A model generated the notes under the pieces. That model was not told where the DNA came from. It worked only from the letters and a program-made list of their open reading frames with translations, and did not search any database. Both the position numbers and the translations under genes were made by a program. From Halomonas sp. SpR1 (GTDB taxonomy: Bacteria > Pseudomonadota > Gammaproteobacteria > Pseudomonadales > Halomonadaceae), in the NCBI RefSeq assembly GCF_031010175.1, contig NZ_JAUAMB010000002.1:62001-126000 (forward strand): a DNA stretch of 64,000 bases. Reading direction: 5' to 3'. Below, one piece after another: positions 1 through 10,426 of this stretch (position 1 is its first letter; each line of letters begins with the position of its first letter).

Positions 1-1
1 G

Positions 2-877
2 CGTAAGGTTACCGCGACACCACAAAGCGTGATTTATGATGATTTGCCGCTATTTATGCGCACTCTGCGCGACGTGATGCGTGACGATATTGAAAAAGTG
101 CGCATCGATTCGCGGGAAAATTTCGTCAAGCTGGTAGAGTTCGCAGAAGAATTTATGCCCGATGCGGTTGAACGGATTGAGTACTATCCTGGCGAGCGGC
201 CCATCTTTGATCTCTACAGCGTCGAGGACGAGATTCAGAAAGCCTTGGGGCGCAAGGTGCAGTTGAAATCAGGTGGCTATCTGGTGATTGATCCTACCGA
301 GGCAATGACCACCATCGATGTCAATACCGGTGGATATGTCGGCCATCGCAACCTTGAAGAGACCATTTTCAAAACCAACCTTGAGGCGGCCACGGCGATT
401 GCCCGCCAGCTTCGGCTGCGCAATCTGGGTGGCATTATCATTATCGACTTTATCGATATGGTTGATGTTGAGCATCAGCGGCAGGTGTTACGTGTACTCG
501 AGAAAGCCCTAGAGCGCGATCACGCCAAAACCAAGTGTACCGGTGTCACCGAGCTTGGCCTTGTTCAGCTTACCCGTAAACGCACCCGGGAAAGCCTGGA
601 GCAAACGCTCTGCGAAGCCTGCCCGACTTGTAGTGGGCGAGGGACGCTTAAAACCCCAGAAACCGTCTGCTACGAAATTTTTCGTGAGATTCTGCGCGAA
701 GAGCGCGCCTATAGCGCTGAAACCTACATGGTGCTTGCATCGCAGCCGGTCGTTGATCGTCTATTGGATGAAGAGTCAGCCGCGGTGGCCGACCTGGAGA
801 CGTTTATCAATAAAACCATTCGTTTTCAGGTTGAGCAGCACTACTCCCAAGAGCAGTACGATATTGTGCTGATGTAA
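2..877 (+). CDS. rng: Ribonuclease G (3' part; gene begins before the window)
   Basis: Endoribonuclease of the RNase E/G family, acting in 16S rRNA 5'-end maturation and mRNA turnover. The frame is open from base 2, and the S1 and early catalytic regions lie outside the window, so this is a C-terminal fragment of about 290 residues. The two acidic metal-binding patches of the family are visible: TTIDVNTGG (about position 315) and IIIIDFIDM (about 435). They are followed by the Zn-link cysteines in CEACPTCSGRG (about 620). The protein stops soon after the small domain, without the long disordered degradosome scaffold, which fits RNase G rather than RNase E. yhdP starts 2 bases after the stop, as in the rng-yhdP-tldD arrangement of many gammaproteobacteria. 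Confidence 0.95.
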   Translation, partial: RKVTATPQSVIYDDLPLFMRTLRDVMRDDIEKVRIDSRENFVKLVEFAEEFMPDAVERIEYYPGERPIFDLYSVEDEIQKALGRKVQLKSGGYLVIDPTEAMTTIDVNTGGYVGHRNLEETIFKTNLEAATAIARQLRLRNLGGIIIIDFIDMVDVEHQRQVLRVLEKALERDHAKTKCTGVTELGLVQLTRKRTRESLEQTLCEACPTCSGRGTLKTPETVCYEIFREILREERAYSAETYMVLASQPVVDRLLDEESAAVADLETFINKTIRFQVEQHYSQEQYDIVLM

Positions 878-879
878 CT

Positions 880-3800
880 ATGCAAACGCGTTCGCTGGTA
901 CGTTGGAGTTTGCTGATCGCTGCCTGGCTACTGGGCAGTACGGCCGTGCTGCTGTTACTGCTGCGTCTGGCGATTAGCCAATCCGATGCCCTAACCCCCC
1001 GTATCGAAGCGCTGCTTGAAGCGCGCATTGGCGTGCCGGTCACTATTGAGCGCCTCTCGCTTTCTCTGGCTCGGAATGACCTGCTATTGCGTCTTGACGG
1101 CGTGAACGCGGAAACCCCAGAGGGGCAGGCGCTGTTTTCCCTTGAGCATGCCGGGCTGCGTTTGGATACTTGGGCGTCGCTTGCCAATATGGCACCGATT
1201 TTTAGCGATGCCAGGATTAGCGGTACCGAGTTTCATCTCTATCAAGGCACTGGAGCGGCTTGGCAGTGGCCAGAGCCCGCTGAGTTGCCGCTATTGATGG
1301 CGCCTGACCCTGAAGTAGATCTGGCGACCATCGATGACTGGGCAGGGCTGATTTTGCGCCAACGACTGTGGGTGGAGGACACGCGCGTGGTGCTGCATGG
1401 CCAGCAGGATACCGTGTTGCTGCATGCCCAAACGCTGCTGCTGACCGGCGATGAGCGGCGCACGCGACTGGCAGGCGCGATCAATATTGCCCAATCGTTA
1501 CAGCAGGCGCGTGAAGAGGATCTGCCCGCAGCGGAAATGAAAGTTGAAATGCAGCCTGGAAAACGTGGCTTTAGCGACTTTTCGGCTGCGCTACAACTGG
1601 ATATTCAGCTTGATCAGTTAGTCGTTCTGGCGGATATGTTCCGGCCTGATCACGCGGCCTATTTGGAGCAGGCCGGTGGCAGTGCACGGCTGTGGGGGCG
1701 CTGGAGTGCCGGACGTCTCGAAGAGGCCCGGGTTGCGGTCGACGTTCCACAATTGACGCTGCGTCATAACGTCCAGTACGCGGTATTAAGGGACATTGAG
1801 GCCAATGGCCTGTGGCAACGGGATGGCGACGGGGGAGAAGCGTGGTTAAGCGGCGATGCGGAGAGTGTGGAGTGGGCCCAGCCCCCCGGCGGCAGCGTTG
1901 GGCCAGCGTTGCCACGTCACTGGCACGCTACCCACCAACCAGGGCAATGGGAAGTACGCACTAGTGCCTTTGAGCTCGCTTCGCTGACCGCTTGGCGTGA
2001 CTATGTGCTGCTCCCCGAGTCCGTCACCCGGGTATTGCAAACCCTCGCTCCCCGCGGCCAAGTTGAAGGGTTGCACGTGGGGCAGCAGGATGGCCACTGG
2101 GGAGTCGACGCAGCGATAACCGGCGTGGAAGTCTCACCCTGGCAGCAGGCGCCGGGCGGTGGCCCACTGGATGCCTGGGTGCAGGCGCGGGATTTTCGCG
2201 GTCGCGTGCTGTTTAGTAGTAATGGCGAAAGTACCCTCTATTTTCCCGAGTTTTTTGCCGCCCCCATGCAATTGCGGCGCGCTGAAGGGGAAGTTGAGTG
2301 GGTATACGACGGCCCCAACACCATGGTAAGCGGCAAGCGGTTAAGCGTTGATTGGGACGGTGCACAGATTTCCGGTGGTTTTGGTTTAGTGACGGGTAAT
2401 CAGCGCGGGCATTTTGGTTTAGACCTTAACTTCAGTGATGTAGATGCCCTTGAACGCCCACTGGCCCAGTGGCTGCCGCTCAGCGTAATGGGCGACGAGC
2501 TGCGCGAATGGTTGCTGAATGATATTGGCGGCTACGTCAGCGAAGGCTCGCTGCAATTAAGCCAGCCGCTAGGCGAAGGAGCGACTGCCAAAGACTTTAC
2601 CGCGACGCTTGCGCTGGCGGTATCGCAAGGGCATTTGCCGATTGCCCCAGGCTGGCCGCGCCTTGACGATGTCGAGGGGCGTCTTAAGTGGGAAAACAGA
2701 GTGTTAGAGGCTGAAATCGATAACGCTCAGAGCCATGGCGTCACTGCTTCAGAGGGCGAGCTAGTGATGGAAGATGAGACGCTCAACCTTTCGGGGCAGT
2801 TACAGGCAGATGGGCCAGCGCTGGTGTCGTTTTTACAGGCGATGCCCGAGATTGATCTGTCCCAGTTGAGTGATTTGCGGGTATCGGGAGACGTTAACGG
2901 CGATATTGCGCTGTCGTTACCGTTACAAAATCCCGAGGCGCTTCAGCTGGAGATCAATGCCCGACCGCGCTTCTCGCAAGTGGTTTATCAACCCCTCGAT
3001 CTACGTCTTCAATCGGTGGAGGGGGATCTCGCCTGGCTTCAAGATGGGGAGAGTTCGGGGCTCGTCGGCGAGGCGAGTGGTCAGTTGCTTGGTGGGGCTA
3101 TCAACGCTGATATTGATACTCAAAGCGATGGCATACAACTGCACGGAAGTGTCGCCACCGCGGCGCTTTTCGGACTTGCTGGGTTAGACAGCAGCCAAGG
3201 GCGCCTGCCCTTAGAAGGGCCGATAGAGTGGCATGGCCGTGTCACCATAAGCCCAACCCCCTCTTTGCGTCTTGAGAGTCGCTTGCTCGGCGTCACCAGC
3301 CACCTGCCCGAACCTTTTACCAAGTCACCACAGCAGCCCTGGCCCTGGACATTGACCGCCGATTTAGATGCCAAACGACTGGAATCAAAGCTGGCTGATA
3401 TCGCCGCAGCACGAATTCAGCAGCGTAACGGTGAGTTTGCCGGAGAGCTGAATTTAGGCAGCCAGGCGATGCGTCTACCCGGCTGGCCCACCCAACCAGG
3501 GTTCAACCTCAACGCTGCCGTGCCACGGCTTGACCCACTAGCATGGCAGCAGGCAATAGCACCGCTAATGGCTGGAGGAGCGCCGGGTGCGTCTAGCGCA
3601 GGCACTCAAACGCCCCTAATGGTTTCGTTGACCACGCCCTGCGTGGTGTACCAAAAGGAGTGTTTAGGCAGTCTTAATGCCTCGGGAGGCATGAGCGCGG
3701 GGCTGATCGATTTGGGCCTAAGCGGCAATCTGGTCACTGGGCATTTACAGTACGATGCTGATTCCCCCCAGCCTTTGGATATGACCATTGAAGCGCTGGC

Positions 3801-4734
3801 GCTTGATCGCTTGCTGGCGTTAGCCAATGTCGAGCATGACAGTGATGCACCGGTGCCAGACTCATGGATGGAGTCGGTCGAAACTCAGCGTAAGGATCCT
3901 GTAGCCATTCCTGATTGGCTAGCCGATGTGCCCAATGGTCGATTGCGCCTAGCCGAAATTGCCATGGGGCCGCGCCGCTTTGGCCCCTTGACCGCCTACT
4001 GGAAAACCGACGGCGAGCGCTTTTCGCTGACCCCTGTTGGCTTAACCCTGGGGCAGCTCTCGGCGCGTGGCGAGCTGCACTGGGAGGGGGATGCCGTTTC
4101 TAGTCATACCCGGGCAGACATTACGATTCAGGGGGGGGATATTGGCACCGCCCTTGAGCGCCTTGACCAGCCGGTGGCCATGCGCAGCCGGAGTACCGAT
4201 GTGGCCGCTTCGCTAGATTGGCCGGGAGCGCCTTGGCAGTTGGAGCTAAGCCGCTCAGATGGCTATATCAGTACCGACATTCGCGACGGCCGTTTTGTCA
4301 CTCTGGAGTCGGCGCCTGCGCGATTAATCGGCTTGCTCAATTTCGATAATATTTTACGTCGTCTGCGCCTGGATTTTTCCGACGTAACCGGCCGGGGCAC
4401 GGCATTTGACCGTGTCAAGGGCACCGCCGATGTTACCGGTGGGCTGCTGACGCTACGCGGGCCATTGCAAATTGATGCGCCGGCCACCACCCTAACGCTT
4501 ACCGGCAGCGTCGATCTGGTGACCCGTGAACTCGATCAGCGGCTTGGCGTCACACTACCAGTGACGCAAAGTTTACCGATCGCGGCAATTGCCGTCGGCG
4601 CGCCCATAGTGGGTGGCGCACTGTTCCTTGCTGACCAGCTGTTTGGCGACGCCCTAGACCGTGCCACGACACTCCATTATCGCGTGCGAGGCCCTTGGAC
4701 TTCGCCGCAGGTTACTTTAGAAGGCCCCCAATGA
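880..4734 (+). CDS. yhdP: YhdP-family AsmA-like envelope protein
   Basis: Very large (1284 aa) AsmA-like protein, close in length to E. coli YhdP. One N-terminal membrane helix (about residues 9-32, leucine- and alanine-rich) anchors it in the inner membrane. The remainder is a long periplasmic repetitive beta-structure typical of the DUF3971/AsmA family, ending in an AsmA-like C-terminal region. The family (YhdP, TamB, YdbH) is understood to bridge the periplasm and carry phospholipids towards the outer membrane. The gene starts 2 bases after rng, and its stop overlaps the tldD start (ATGA), so rng-yhdP-tldD is probably one transcript. Long antisense open frames within it are coding shadows. 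Confidence 0.93.
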   Translation: MQTRSLVRWSLLIAAWLLGSTAVLLLLLRLAISQSDALTPRIEALLEARIGVPVTIERLSLSLARNDLLLRLDGVNAETPEGQALFSLEHAGLRLDTWASLANMAPIFSDARISGTEFHLYQGTGAAWQWPEPAELPLLMAPDPEVDLATIDDWAGLILRQRLWVEDTRVVLHGQQDTVLLHAQTLLLTGDERRTRLAGAINIAQSLQQAREEDLPAAEMKVEMQPGKRGFSDFSAALQLDIQLDQLVVLADMFRPDHAAYLEQAGGSARLWGRWSAGRLEEARVAVDVPQLTLRHNVQYAVLRDIEANGLWQRDGDGGEAWLSGDAESVEWAQPPGGSVGPALPRHWHATHQPGQWEVRTSAFELASLTAWRDYVLLPESVTRVLQTLAPRGQVEGLHVGQQDGHWGVDAAITGVEVSPWQQAPGGGPLDAWVQARDFRGRVLFSSNGESTLYFPEFFAAPMQLRRAEGEVEWVYDGPNTMVSGKRLSVDWDGAQISGGFGLVTGNQRGHFGLDLNFSDVDALERPLAQWLPLSVMGDELREWLLNDIGGYVSEGSLQLSQPLGEGATAKDFTATLALAVSQGHLPIAPGWPRLDDVEGRLKWENRVLEAEIDNAQSHGVTASEGELVMEDETLNLSGQLQADGPALVSFLQAMPEIDLSQLSDLRVSGDVNGDIALSLPLQNPEALQLEINARPRFSQVVYQPLDLRLQSVEGDLAWLQDGESSGLVGEASGQLLGGAINADIDTQSDGIQLHGSVATAALFGLAGLDSSQGRLPLEGPIEWHGRVTISPTPSLRLESRLLGVTSHLPEPFTKSPQQPWPWTLTADLDAKRLESKLADIAAARIQQRNGEFAGELNLGSQAMRLPGWPTQPGFNLNAAVPRLDPLAWQQAIAPLMAGGAPGASSAGTQTPLMVSLTTPCVVYQKECLGSLNASGGMSAGLIDLGLSGNLVTGHLQYDADSPQPLDMTIEALALDRLLALANVEHDSDAPVPDSWMESVETQRKDPVAIPDWLADVPNGRLRLAEIAMGPRRFGPLTAYWKTDGERFSLTPVGLTLGQLSARGELHWEGDAVSSHTRADITIQGGDIGTALERLDQPVAMRSRSTDVAASLDWPGAPWQLELSRSDGYISTDIRDGRFVTLESAPARLIGLLNFDNILRRLRLDFSDVTGRGTAFDRVKGTADVTGGLLTLRGPLQIDAPATTLTLTGSVDLVTRELDQRLGVTLPVTQSLPIAAIAVGAPIVGGALFLADQLFGDALDRATTLHYRVRGPWTSPQVTLEGPQ

Positions 4735-6182
4735 CCGCATATAAAAGTGATGTAGATACGGCTACCGCCATTCTGTTGACCCCAGGAGGTCTCGATTTAG
4801 ATGCCTTGGAAACGGGGCTGGGCTACGCCATGGGCGCGGGCATTGACTACGCAGACCTCTATTTTCAGCGTACTTGGCAAGAAAGCTGGGTACTGGAAGA
4901 TGGAGAGGTGAAAGAGGCCAGCTACAATATTGACGGTGGTGTCGGCGTGCGCTCACTGGCAGGCGAAAAAACCGGCTTTGCCTACTCCAACCAGATTACC
5001 GCCGATGCACTAATGGATACTGGCCGCACGGCGGCAGGTATTGTGCGCAGTGGTCAACGCCTGCCGGGGCAGTTGGTTCAGCCCGTTTCCGCTCTGTCGC
5101 GCTACGCAGGCATTGATCCCTTGGCCGGGCTAAGCGCCGAAGATAAAGTCGCCATGTTAAAACAGGCTGACAAAGTCGCGCGTGCTGCGAACCCTAGCAT
5201 CATTCAAGTGAGTGCTTCCCTATCGGGCACCTACGAAGTGGTGCTGGTGCGGGCCAGCGACGGCACTCTGGCGGCGGATATTCGCCCCCTGGTACGTTTT
5301 AATGTCAGCGTTATTGCAGTTAAGAATGGACGCCGTGAGCGCGGTAGTGCGGGCGGTGGTGGCCGTTACTCCATGGCTAAGCTGCGCGATGATCAAGTCG
5401 CGGAGCAGTACGCCAAAGAAGCGGTACGTCAGGCGTTGGTCAACCTGGAAGCTATCGATGCGCCTGCGGGGCAAATGCCGGTGGTGCTGGCGTCGGGGTG
5501 GCCGGGGATTCTGCTCCATGAGGCCGTCGGCCACGGTCTGGAAGGGGATTTTAACCGCAAAGGCAGCTCCGCCTTTGCTGGCAAAATGGGCCAGCGTGTT
5601 GCCGCTAAAGGCGTGACCATTGTCGACGATGCGACGATAGCGGATTGCCGTGGCTCTATGAGCGTGGATGACGAGGGCACCCCAGGGCAATATACGCCGC
5701 TTATCGAAGACGGCATTTTGACCGGTTATATGCAGGACAAACTCAATGCCCGCCTAATGGGTATGGCGCCTACCGGCAACGCGCGGCGCGAATCCTTCGC
5801 CCATTTACCCATGCCGCGTATGACGAATACCGTTATGCTCGCCGGCCAAGAAGAGCCCAGCGATATCATCAAAAGCGTTAAGCGCGGTATTTATGCGGTG
5901 AGCTTTGGGGGCGGTCAGGTGGATATTACCTCGGGTAAATTTGTCTTCTCCGCCAGCGAAGCCTACCTGATTGAGGACGGTAAGGTGACAGCGCCGGTGA
6001 AAGGGGCCACCTTGATTGGTAACGGGCCGGAAGCGATGCAGCGTGTCTCCATGATTGGCCACGATATGGCGCTGGATACCGGCATCGGCGTGTGTGGTAA
6101 AGAGGGGCAGGGAGTGCCCGTGGGTGTCGGCCAGCCCACCCTGAAATTGGATGAGCTGACCGTCGGTGGGACACAGTCTTGA
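4731..6182 (+). CDS. tldD: Metalloprotease TldD
   Basis: Catalytic subunit of the TldD/TldE (PmbA) zinc protease, which acts on unfolded peptides (microcin B17 maturation, CcdA degradation). The length of 483 aa fits the family (481 in E. coli). The metal-binding HEAVGH motif is at about residues 263-268, followed by the glycine-rich [14 protein letters not shown] segment. I chose the ATG at 4731 because it overlaps the yhdP stop in an ATGA junction and the protein then begins like other TldD proteins. A longer in-frame start at 4695 lies inside yhdP. The partner pmbA is 0.7 kb downstream, separated by the oppositely oriented yjgA. Confidence 0.96.
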   Translation: MTAYKSDVDTATAILLTPGGLDLDALETGLGYAMGAGIDYADLYFQRTWQESWVLEDGEVKEASYNIDGGVGVRSLAGEKTGFAYSNQITADALMDTGRTAAGIVRSGQRLPGQLVQPVSALSRYAGIDPLAGLSAEDKVAMLKQADKVARAANPSIIQVSASLSGTYEVVLVRASDGTLAADIRPLVRFNVSVIAVKNGRRERGSAGGGGRYSMAKLRDDQVAEQYAKEAVRQALVNLEAIDAPAGQMPVVLASGWPGILLHEAVGHGLEGDFNRKGSSAFAGKMGQRVAAKGVTIVDDATIADCRGSMSVDDEGTPGQYTPLIEDGILTGYMQDKLNARLMGMAPTGNARRESFAHLPMPRMTNTVMLAGQEEPSDIIKSVKRGIYAVSFGGGQVDITSGKFVFSASEAYLIEDGKVTAPVKGATLIGNGPEAMQRVSMIGHDMALDTGIGVCGKEGQGVPVGVGQPTLKLDELTVGGTQS

Positions 6183-6216
6183 AGAACGGTCTTAAAGAGG
6201 CTGTTTTTAAAAGTTT

Positions 6217-6738
6217 TTAAAGGGCTAGGGTTTCGCGCAGGTGTTTGAATAGCTTGCGCGAGCTGGTGGGCGGTTTGCCCTGCTCGCGTTCCCGCTGGGC
6301 GTTGCGAATCAGTTGACGCAGGGTCTGGCGGTCGGCATCGGGGTGCTCTGCCATAAACAGGTCGACAGCAGGATCGCCCTCGTCAATTAAGCGCTCCCGC
6401 CATTTTTCCAGGCGGTGAAACGCATGGTCGCGCTGCTCCTGCTCCTGGTCGATGGAATCGAACACGGCTTGAATGGCGGTGAGATCCTCTTTACGGATTA
6501 GCTTGCCGACATACTGCATATGGCGGCGGCGACCTTCGTGAGAGCGAATGCGCGAGGTTTCTTCGATAGCGCGCAGCATATCGTCAGAGAGGGGGAAGCG
6601 GGCGCGTTCCGCCGGACGCATGGCGATTAAGGTTTCCCCAAGTGCCTGTAAGGCATGCATTTCGCGTTTGAGTTGCGACTTGCTAGGGCGTTCTTCCTGC
6701 TCTTCTAGTTCAACAGGATCGGGACGTTGCTTACGCAT
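6217..6738 (-). CDS. yjgA: Ribosome-associated protein YjgA (DarP, DUF615)
   Basis: A 173-residue, highly charged, mostly helical protein of the DUF615 family. E. coli YjgA/DarP associates with late 50S subunit precursors. The start is the ATG at 6738, giving MRKQRPDPVELEEQ, the usual acidic opening of the family. The open frame extends further upstream but that part has no family resemblance. Typical segments are SKSQLKREMHALQALGE (about residues 20-36) and the arginine-rich C-terminal helix. It is convergent with tldD and divergent from pmbA; yjgA-pmbA is a conserved divergent pair in gammaproteobacteria. It ends 34 bases from the tldD stop. Confidence 0.92.
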   Translation of the reverse strand: MRKQRPDPVELEEQEERPSKSQLKREMHALQALGETLIAMRPAERARFPLSDDMLRAIEETSRIRSHEGRRRHMQYVGKLIRKEDLTAIQAVFDSIDQEQEQRDHAFHRLEKWRERLIDEGDPAVDLFMAEHPDADRQTLRQLIRNAQREREQGKPPTSSRKLFKHLRETLAL

Positions 6739-6847
6739 AGTGTGACTCACAGACAAGATTCGTGGCGGCATTATACCAGCTGCGAGTACAACATTGATTC
6801 GCCGAAGAGATTCTCTTGAAAGACATTCGGTTGAAAAAGGAGGCCAT

Positions 6848-8188
6848 ATGGCACAGGCATTTGATGCATCCGCGCAGCAGTCGCTATTGACCGCACGCGC
6901 TGAAGAGGCGCTAGCGCTGGCCAAGCGCTTGGGCGCGGATGCTGCCGAGGTGGGCGCAAGTGTAGACCAAGGCATCGGCGTCAGCGTACGCCTGGGCGAA
7001 GTTGAAACGGTTGAGTTATCTCGTGATCAGGGCATTGCCGTCACACTTTACGTAGGACAGCGTAAAGGCAGCGCTTCGTCCACCGACGCCAGCAGCGCCT
7101 CGATTCAGGCAGCCGTAGAGAAAGCGCTGGCAATTGCCCGCTATACCGGCGAAGACCCGGCCGCAGGGCTCGCCGATGCATCACTGATGGCCACTGAACT
7201 GCCCGATCTAAAAGTGCACTACCCCTGGGCGCTGACAACGGATGAGGCGATTGAGCTGGCGCTTGCCTGCGAGCAGGCGGGACGTGACGTTGAGGGCATC
7301 TCCCAGTCGGATGGCGCGTCACTCTCCAGCGGCGAAGGGGTACGCGTTTACGCCAATAGCCACGGCTTTTTAGGTACTCAAAAAGGCAGCAGCCATTCGC
7401 TTTCGTGCATGCTGATTGCTCAAGACGCGGCGGGTATGCAGCGCGACTACGACTACACCTCTGCCCGCGACCCCAAGGCGCTGCGTGATCCCGCCGAGGT
7501 GGGCCGTGAGGCCGCCGTCCGCACGCTGCGCAGGCTCGGCGCTAAACGCCCGCCCACGGGCACCTTTCCGGTGCTGTTCGACCCAACCTTGGCCAGTGGC
7601 TTAATCGGCCACCTGCTCGGCGGTTTAGCCGGTGGCGCACTCTACCGTCAGGCCTCGTTTTTGTGCGACCGGCTCGGCACGCCGTTGTTTCCCGACTGGT
7701 TTAGTCTCGAAGAGCGGCCAATGGAGATTGGCGCTACGGCCAGCTCGCCGTTTGATGGCGAGGGGGTGCAAACCCGCAATAATCGCTTTATCGATCAGGG
7801 CAGTATTGCCAGCTATATGCTCTCTTCTTACAGCGCTCGTCGTCTCGATATGCAAACCACGGGCAATGCCGGTGGGGCACGTAACGTACGTTTAGTGGCG
7901 CCACTACAATCCCCCGATAGCCTGCTGCAGGAGATGGGCCGGGGTATTTGGGTGACTGAACTGATGGGGCAGGGCGTTAACAGCGTGACCGGCGACTACT
8001 CCCGCGGTGCCGCGGGTTTTTGGGTCGAAAACGGTAAAGTACAGTACCCAGTCGAAGAGTTCACCATTGCCGGCAACCTGGAACGGATGTTTGCTGGCCT
8101 AGTCGGTATTGGCGATGACACTGATACCCGTGGCAGTGTTCACACGGGTAGCTGGTTGATTGATGCCATGACGGTAGCCGGTGATTAA
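6848..8188 (+). CDS. pmbA: Metalloprotease PmbA (TldE)
   Basis: The 446-residue partner of TldD; together they form the TldD/TldE heterodimeric protease. It belongs to the same U62 fold but, as is normal for the E subunit, lacks the HExxxH zinc motif. At the equivalent place it has VLFDPTLASGLIGHLLGG. The ATG at 6848 is preceded by a strong ribosome binding site (AAGGAGG, ending 5 bases upstream), so it is preferred over the longer in-frame start at 6794. The gene converges with ptsO, with only 18 bases between the stops. Confidence 0.95.
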   Translation: MAQAFDASAQQSLLTARAEEALALAKRLGADAAEVGASVDQGIGVSVRLGEVETVELSRDQGIAVTLYVGQRKGSASSTDASSASIQAAVEKALAIARYTGEDPAAGLADASLMATELPDLKVHYPWALTTDEAIELALACEQAGRDVEGISQSDGASLSSGEGVRVYANSHGFLGTQKGSSHSLSCMLIAQDAAGMQRDYDYTSARDPKALRDPAEVGREAAVRTLRRLGAKRPPTGTFPVLFDPTLASGLIGHLLGGLAGGALYRQASFLCDRLGTPLFPDWFSLEERPMEIGATASSPFDGEGVQTRNNRFIDQGSIASYMLSSYSARRLDMQTTGNAGGARNVRLVAPLQSPDSLLQEMGRGIWVTELMGQGVNSVTGDYSRGAAGFWVENGKVQYPVEEFTIAGNLERMFAGLVGIGDDTDTRGSVHTGSWLIDAMTVAGD

Positions 8189-8206
8189 GTCGGAATAGCC
8201 AAGCGG

Positions 8207-8476
8207 CTACTGATCTTCCTCGAAGCGGGCGTCGAACAGGGCTTGAATAGCTTCAAGCGCCTGCTCGGCGTCATCACCTTCGGCGGTGATCGTGAGCTCG
8301 GTGCCGCAAGGGGCCGCGAGCATCAGCAGCGACATAATGTTGGCAGCGTCGGCCATCTGTTGCTGTTTGTAAACACGTATTTTAGCCGAGAACTGTTGGC
8401 CGCATTTGACCAGTTTTGTCGCCGCGCGAGCGTGTAACCCGCGTTGATTGGTGAGTGTGAGTATTCGTTCTGGCAC
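8207..8476 (-). CDS. ptsO: Phosphocarrier protein NPr (nitrogen PTS HPr-like)
   Basis: 89-residue HPr-fold protein that relays phosphate from EI-Ntr to PtsN in the nitrogen phosphotransferase system. The active-site histidine is His15 in NQRGLHARAATKLV. The length and the position as last gene of the rpoN-hpf-ptsN-rapZ-ptsO series identify it as NPr rather than the sugar-PTS HPr. It follows rapZ with a 45-base gap. Confidence 0.94.
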   Translation of the reverse strand: MPERILTLTNQRGLHARAATKLVKCGQQFSAKIRVYKQQQMADAANIMSLLMLAAPCGTELTITAEGDDAEQALEAIQALFDARFEEDQ

Positions 8477-8521
8477 CCTGGTTCCTTCTCGCCGAGTGGT
8501 GTCATTAATGGATAGACGTGT

Positions 8522-9454
8522 TTAAGAGGTCTCTGGCCGCTGGTTAGTTGGAGTAGAACTGACGAGGGCGGCGGCTGACTGTTTGCTCAAGGTGTAGTGT
8601 AACCCCAGCTCGCGGTGGCGAAGTTGGACTTCGCCCATGCAGGGCGCCAATTTTTCCGCTAACTTCTCGACCATATAGACCGAACGGTGCTGGCCTCCAG
8701 TGCAGCCAATCGCGATGGTCATGTAACTACGCTGGCTATTCTGGTAAGCGGGTAGCCAACGCTCCAGCCAGCCCAGAATGTCATCGCTCATGGCGTCAAC
8801 GATTGGGTAGCTGCTTAGAAAAGCCACAATGTCCGCGTCGCGGCCTGTGAACTGGCGCAGCGTTGGATCCCAATAAGGGTTCGGCAGGCAGCGTACATCG
8901 AAAACCAAATCAGCGTCTAATGGCACGCCGCGTTTGTAACCAAACGACTCGAGCGTCAGCGTTAGCTTATCGCTCCGCTGATGCGCGACCTGGTCGGTAA
9001 TGCGACGGCGTAAATCGTGTACCGATAGCCGGGATGTATCGATCAACAGGTCGGCGAGGTCGCGAATTTCCTCCAGCGTTTCCTCTTCTTTATTGATCGC
9101 CTCTTCGAGGGTCATGTCGCTATCCCGGGTCAGCGGATGGCGTCGCCGAGTAGCGGAATAGCGCTCAAGCAGTATGCGTGCATCGGTGGTCAGGTAAATC
9201 ACTTGGAAGTCGATCTTGCGCTGGCGCAGCTCACCTAACAAAGAGGGGAGGCGCTCCAGCGCGCCCGGCAAATTACGGGCATCAATGCTGACCGCCAAAT
9301 GAGCGCGGTCTCCCTGGTCGCGTAATTCGTCCACCAATGAACCCAGCAGCATGGCGGGGAGATTGTCAATCGCATAGTAACCAAGATCTTCCAGCGCCTG
9401 TAGGGCGATAGATTTACCTGACCCGGAGCGGCCGCTAATGATCACCAGTTGCAT
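8522..9454 (-). CDS. rapZ: RNase adapter protein RapZ
   Basis: 310-residue P-loop protein of the RapZ/YvcJ family. In enterobacteria RapZ binds GlcN6P and the GlmZ/GlmY small RNAs and delivers GlmZ to RNase E, tuning GlmS and so amino-sugar supply for peptidoglycan and LPS. The Walker A motif GRSGSGKS lies at the N-terminus, and the C-terminal domain contains the conserved IGCTGGQHRSVY segment. The ATG at 9454 gives MQLVIISGRSG, matching family N-termini; a TTG at 9478 would add eight residues. The gene lies between ptsN and ptsO as in E. coli. Confidence 0.95.
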   Translation of the reverse strand: MQLVIISGRSGSGKSIALQALEDLGYYAIDNLPAMLLGSLVDELRDQGDRAHLAVSIDARNLPGALERLPSLLGELRQRKIDFQVIYLTTDARILLERYSATRRRHPLTRDSDMTLEEAINKEEETLEEIRDLADLLIDTSRLSVHDLRRRITDQVAHQRSDKLTLTLESFGYKRGVPLDADLVFDVRCLPNPYWDPTLRQFTGRDADIVAFLSSYPIVDAMSDDILGWLERWLPAYQNSQRSYMTIAIGCTGGQHRSVYMVEKLAEKLAPCMGEVQLRHRELGLHYTLSKQSAAALVSSTPTNQRPETS

Positions 9455-9544
9455 AGAGTCTCTCTTTGCCTTGGTCAAGCTGCGTTGAGGTGGTGAGCGA
9501 AACAGGAACCTGCCCTGAAAAGCTTAAACAGGTTTTAAGGCCGG

Positions 9545-10015
9545 TTAGGCCGCTGATTGCTCACGAATTTTGGCGGTGATGAGCTCAAGCAGTTCGCGCT
9601 GACTGGCTGCTTTACGCAGTTGCTGGCGTGTATCCGCATCATTCATGATGGTCGCGACTTGGCCGAGCAATGAAAGGTGCGTGTCATCCGCTTCTTCGGG
9701 TACCAGCAGTACAAACACCAGGTCTACCGGGTCGCCGTCGATAGCGTCAAAATCAATCGCCTCTGACAGTTTTAAAAAACCAGCGATAGGGGCGGTGCAG
9801 TGGGGGCTACGCGCATGGGGAATAGCCACACCGTTACCAATACCCGTACTGCCTAAGCGTTCTCGGCCGATTAAACGGCTAAACACTTCTTGGCTGTCCA
9901 GGCTGGGAATATTTTGGGCGATAAAGGTGCTGTAAAACTCCAGCACCCTTTTTTTGCTGCCCCCGGGTACGTCAAACAGAACGCGTTCCGGGGGGAGTAT
10001 GGTTTCCAACGTCAT
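9545..10015 (-). CDS. ptsN: Nitrogen regulatory PTS EIIA protein PtsN
   Basis: 156-residue EIIA-fold protein, terminal phosphoacceptor of the nitrogen PTS. It regulates potassium transport and other targets rather than importing sugar. The phosphorylated histidine is His67 in GNGVAIPHARS. The ATG at 10015 (MTLETILPPERV) is chosen; upstream in-frame codons would run into hpf. It starts only 4 bases after the hpf stop, so the two are probably translationally coupled. Confidence 0.94.
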   Translation of the reverse strand: MTLETILPPERVLFDVPGGSKKRVLEFYSTFIAQNIPSLDSQEVFSRLIGRERLGSTGIGNGVAIPHARSPHCTAPIAGFLKLSEAIDFDAIDGDPVDLVFVLLVPEEADDTHLSLLGQVATIMNDADTRQQLRKAASQRELLELITAKIREQSAA

Positions 10016-10019
10016 TGAA

Positions 10020-10328
10020 TTAACGCACACCTGCGCCTTGGGCGCGAGCTTGTGCTTTTTCCTTGTGTTTAACGAGTTGACGGTCGATTTTGTCCGCTAG
10101 GGCGTCGATAGCGGCGTACATATCACTGTCCATGGCTTCTGCATGTAAATCCGCACCTGCGGCGTGTAGCGTACAGGCGGCCTGCTGGCGCTCTTTCTCC
10201 ACTGATAAGGTGACTTGCACCGTGGTTATATTGTCGTAGTGGCGCTCTACACGCTCAAGTTTTTCGTTGACATAGTCACGCAAGGCGTCAGTCAGTTCTA
10301 CGTGATGACCAGTGATATTAACTTGCAT
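10020..10328 (-). CDS. hpf: Ribosome hibernation promoting factor
   Basis: 102-residue short-form HPF (YfiA/RaiA family) that binds the 30S mRNA/tRNA channel and promotes 100S ribosome dimers in stationary phase. MQVNITGHHVELTDALRDYV is the standard N-terminus. The length matches the short form, without the C-terminal dimerisation domain of long HPF. AAGGAG stands about 8 bases upstream of the ATG at 10328. The gene lies between rpoN and ptsN in the conserved order, 98 bases after rpoN, and that gap contains a possible promoter. Confidence 0.94.
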   Translation of the reverse strand: MQVNITGHHVELTDALRDYVNEKLERVERHYDNITTVQVTLSVEKERQQAACTLHAAGADLHAEAMDSDMYAAIDALADKIDRQLVKHKEKAQARAQGAGVR

Positions 10329-10361
10329 TGACGTACTCCTTATCCATCGGACTGTACTTCG

Positions 10362-10389
10362 ATTGTAACCCTTTTTGCCGCGTTGCAAA
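10362..10389 (-). promoter_or_regulatory. Possible sigma-70 promoter in front of hpf
   Basis: On the minus strand, TACAAT (10367-10362) matches five of six -10 positions. TTTGCA (10389-10384) lies 16 bases upstream as a partial -35. It would let hpf-ptsN-rapZ-ptsO be transcribed independently of rpoN. Judged by eye only. Confidence 0.35.
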
Positions 10390-10426
10390 GCCCTTGTCGA
10401 GAGTTTCCCTTAAACGGCAGCAGGGC

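Noticed and set aside
5220..5690. 156-codon open frame opposite tldD
   Set aside because: Antisense shadow covering the conserved metal-binding region of tldD.
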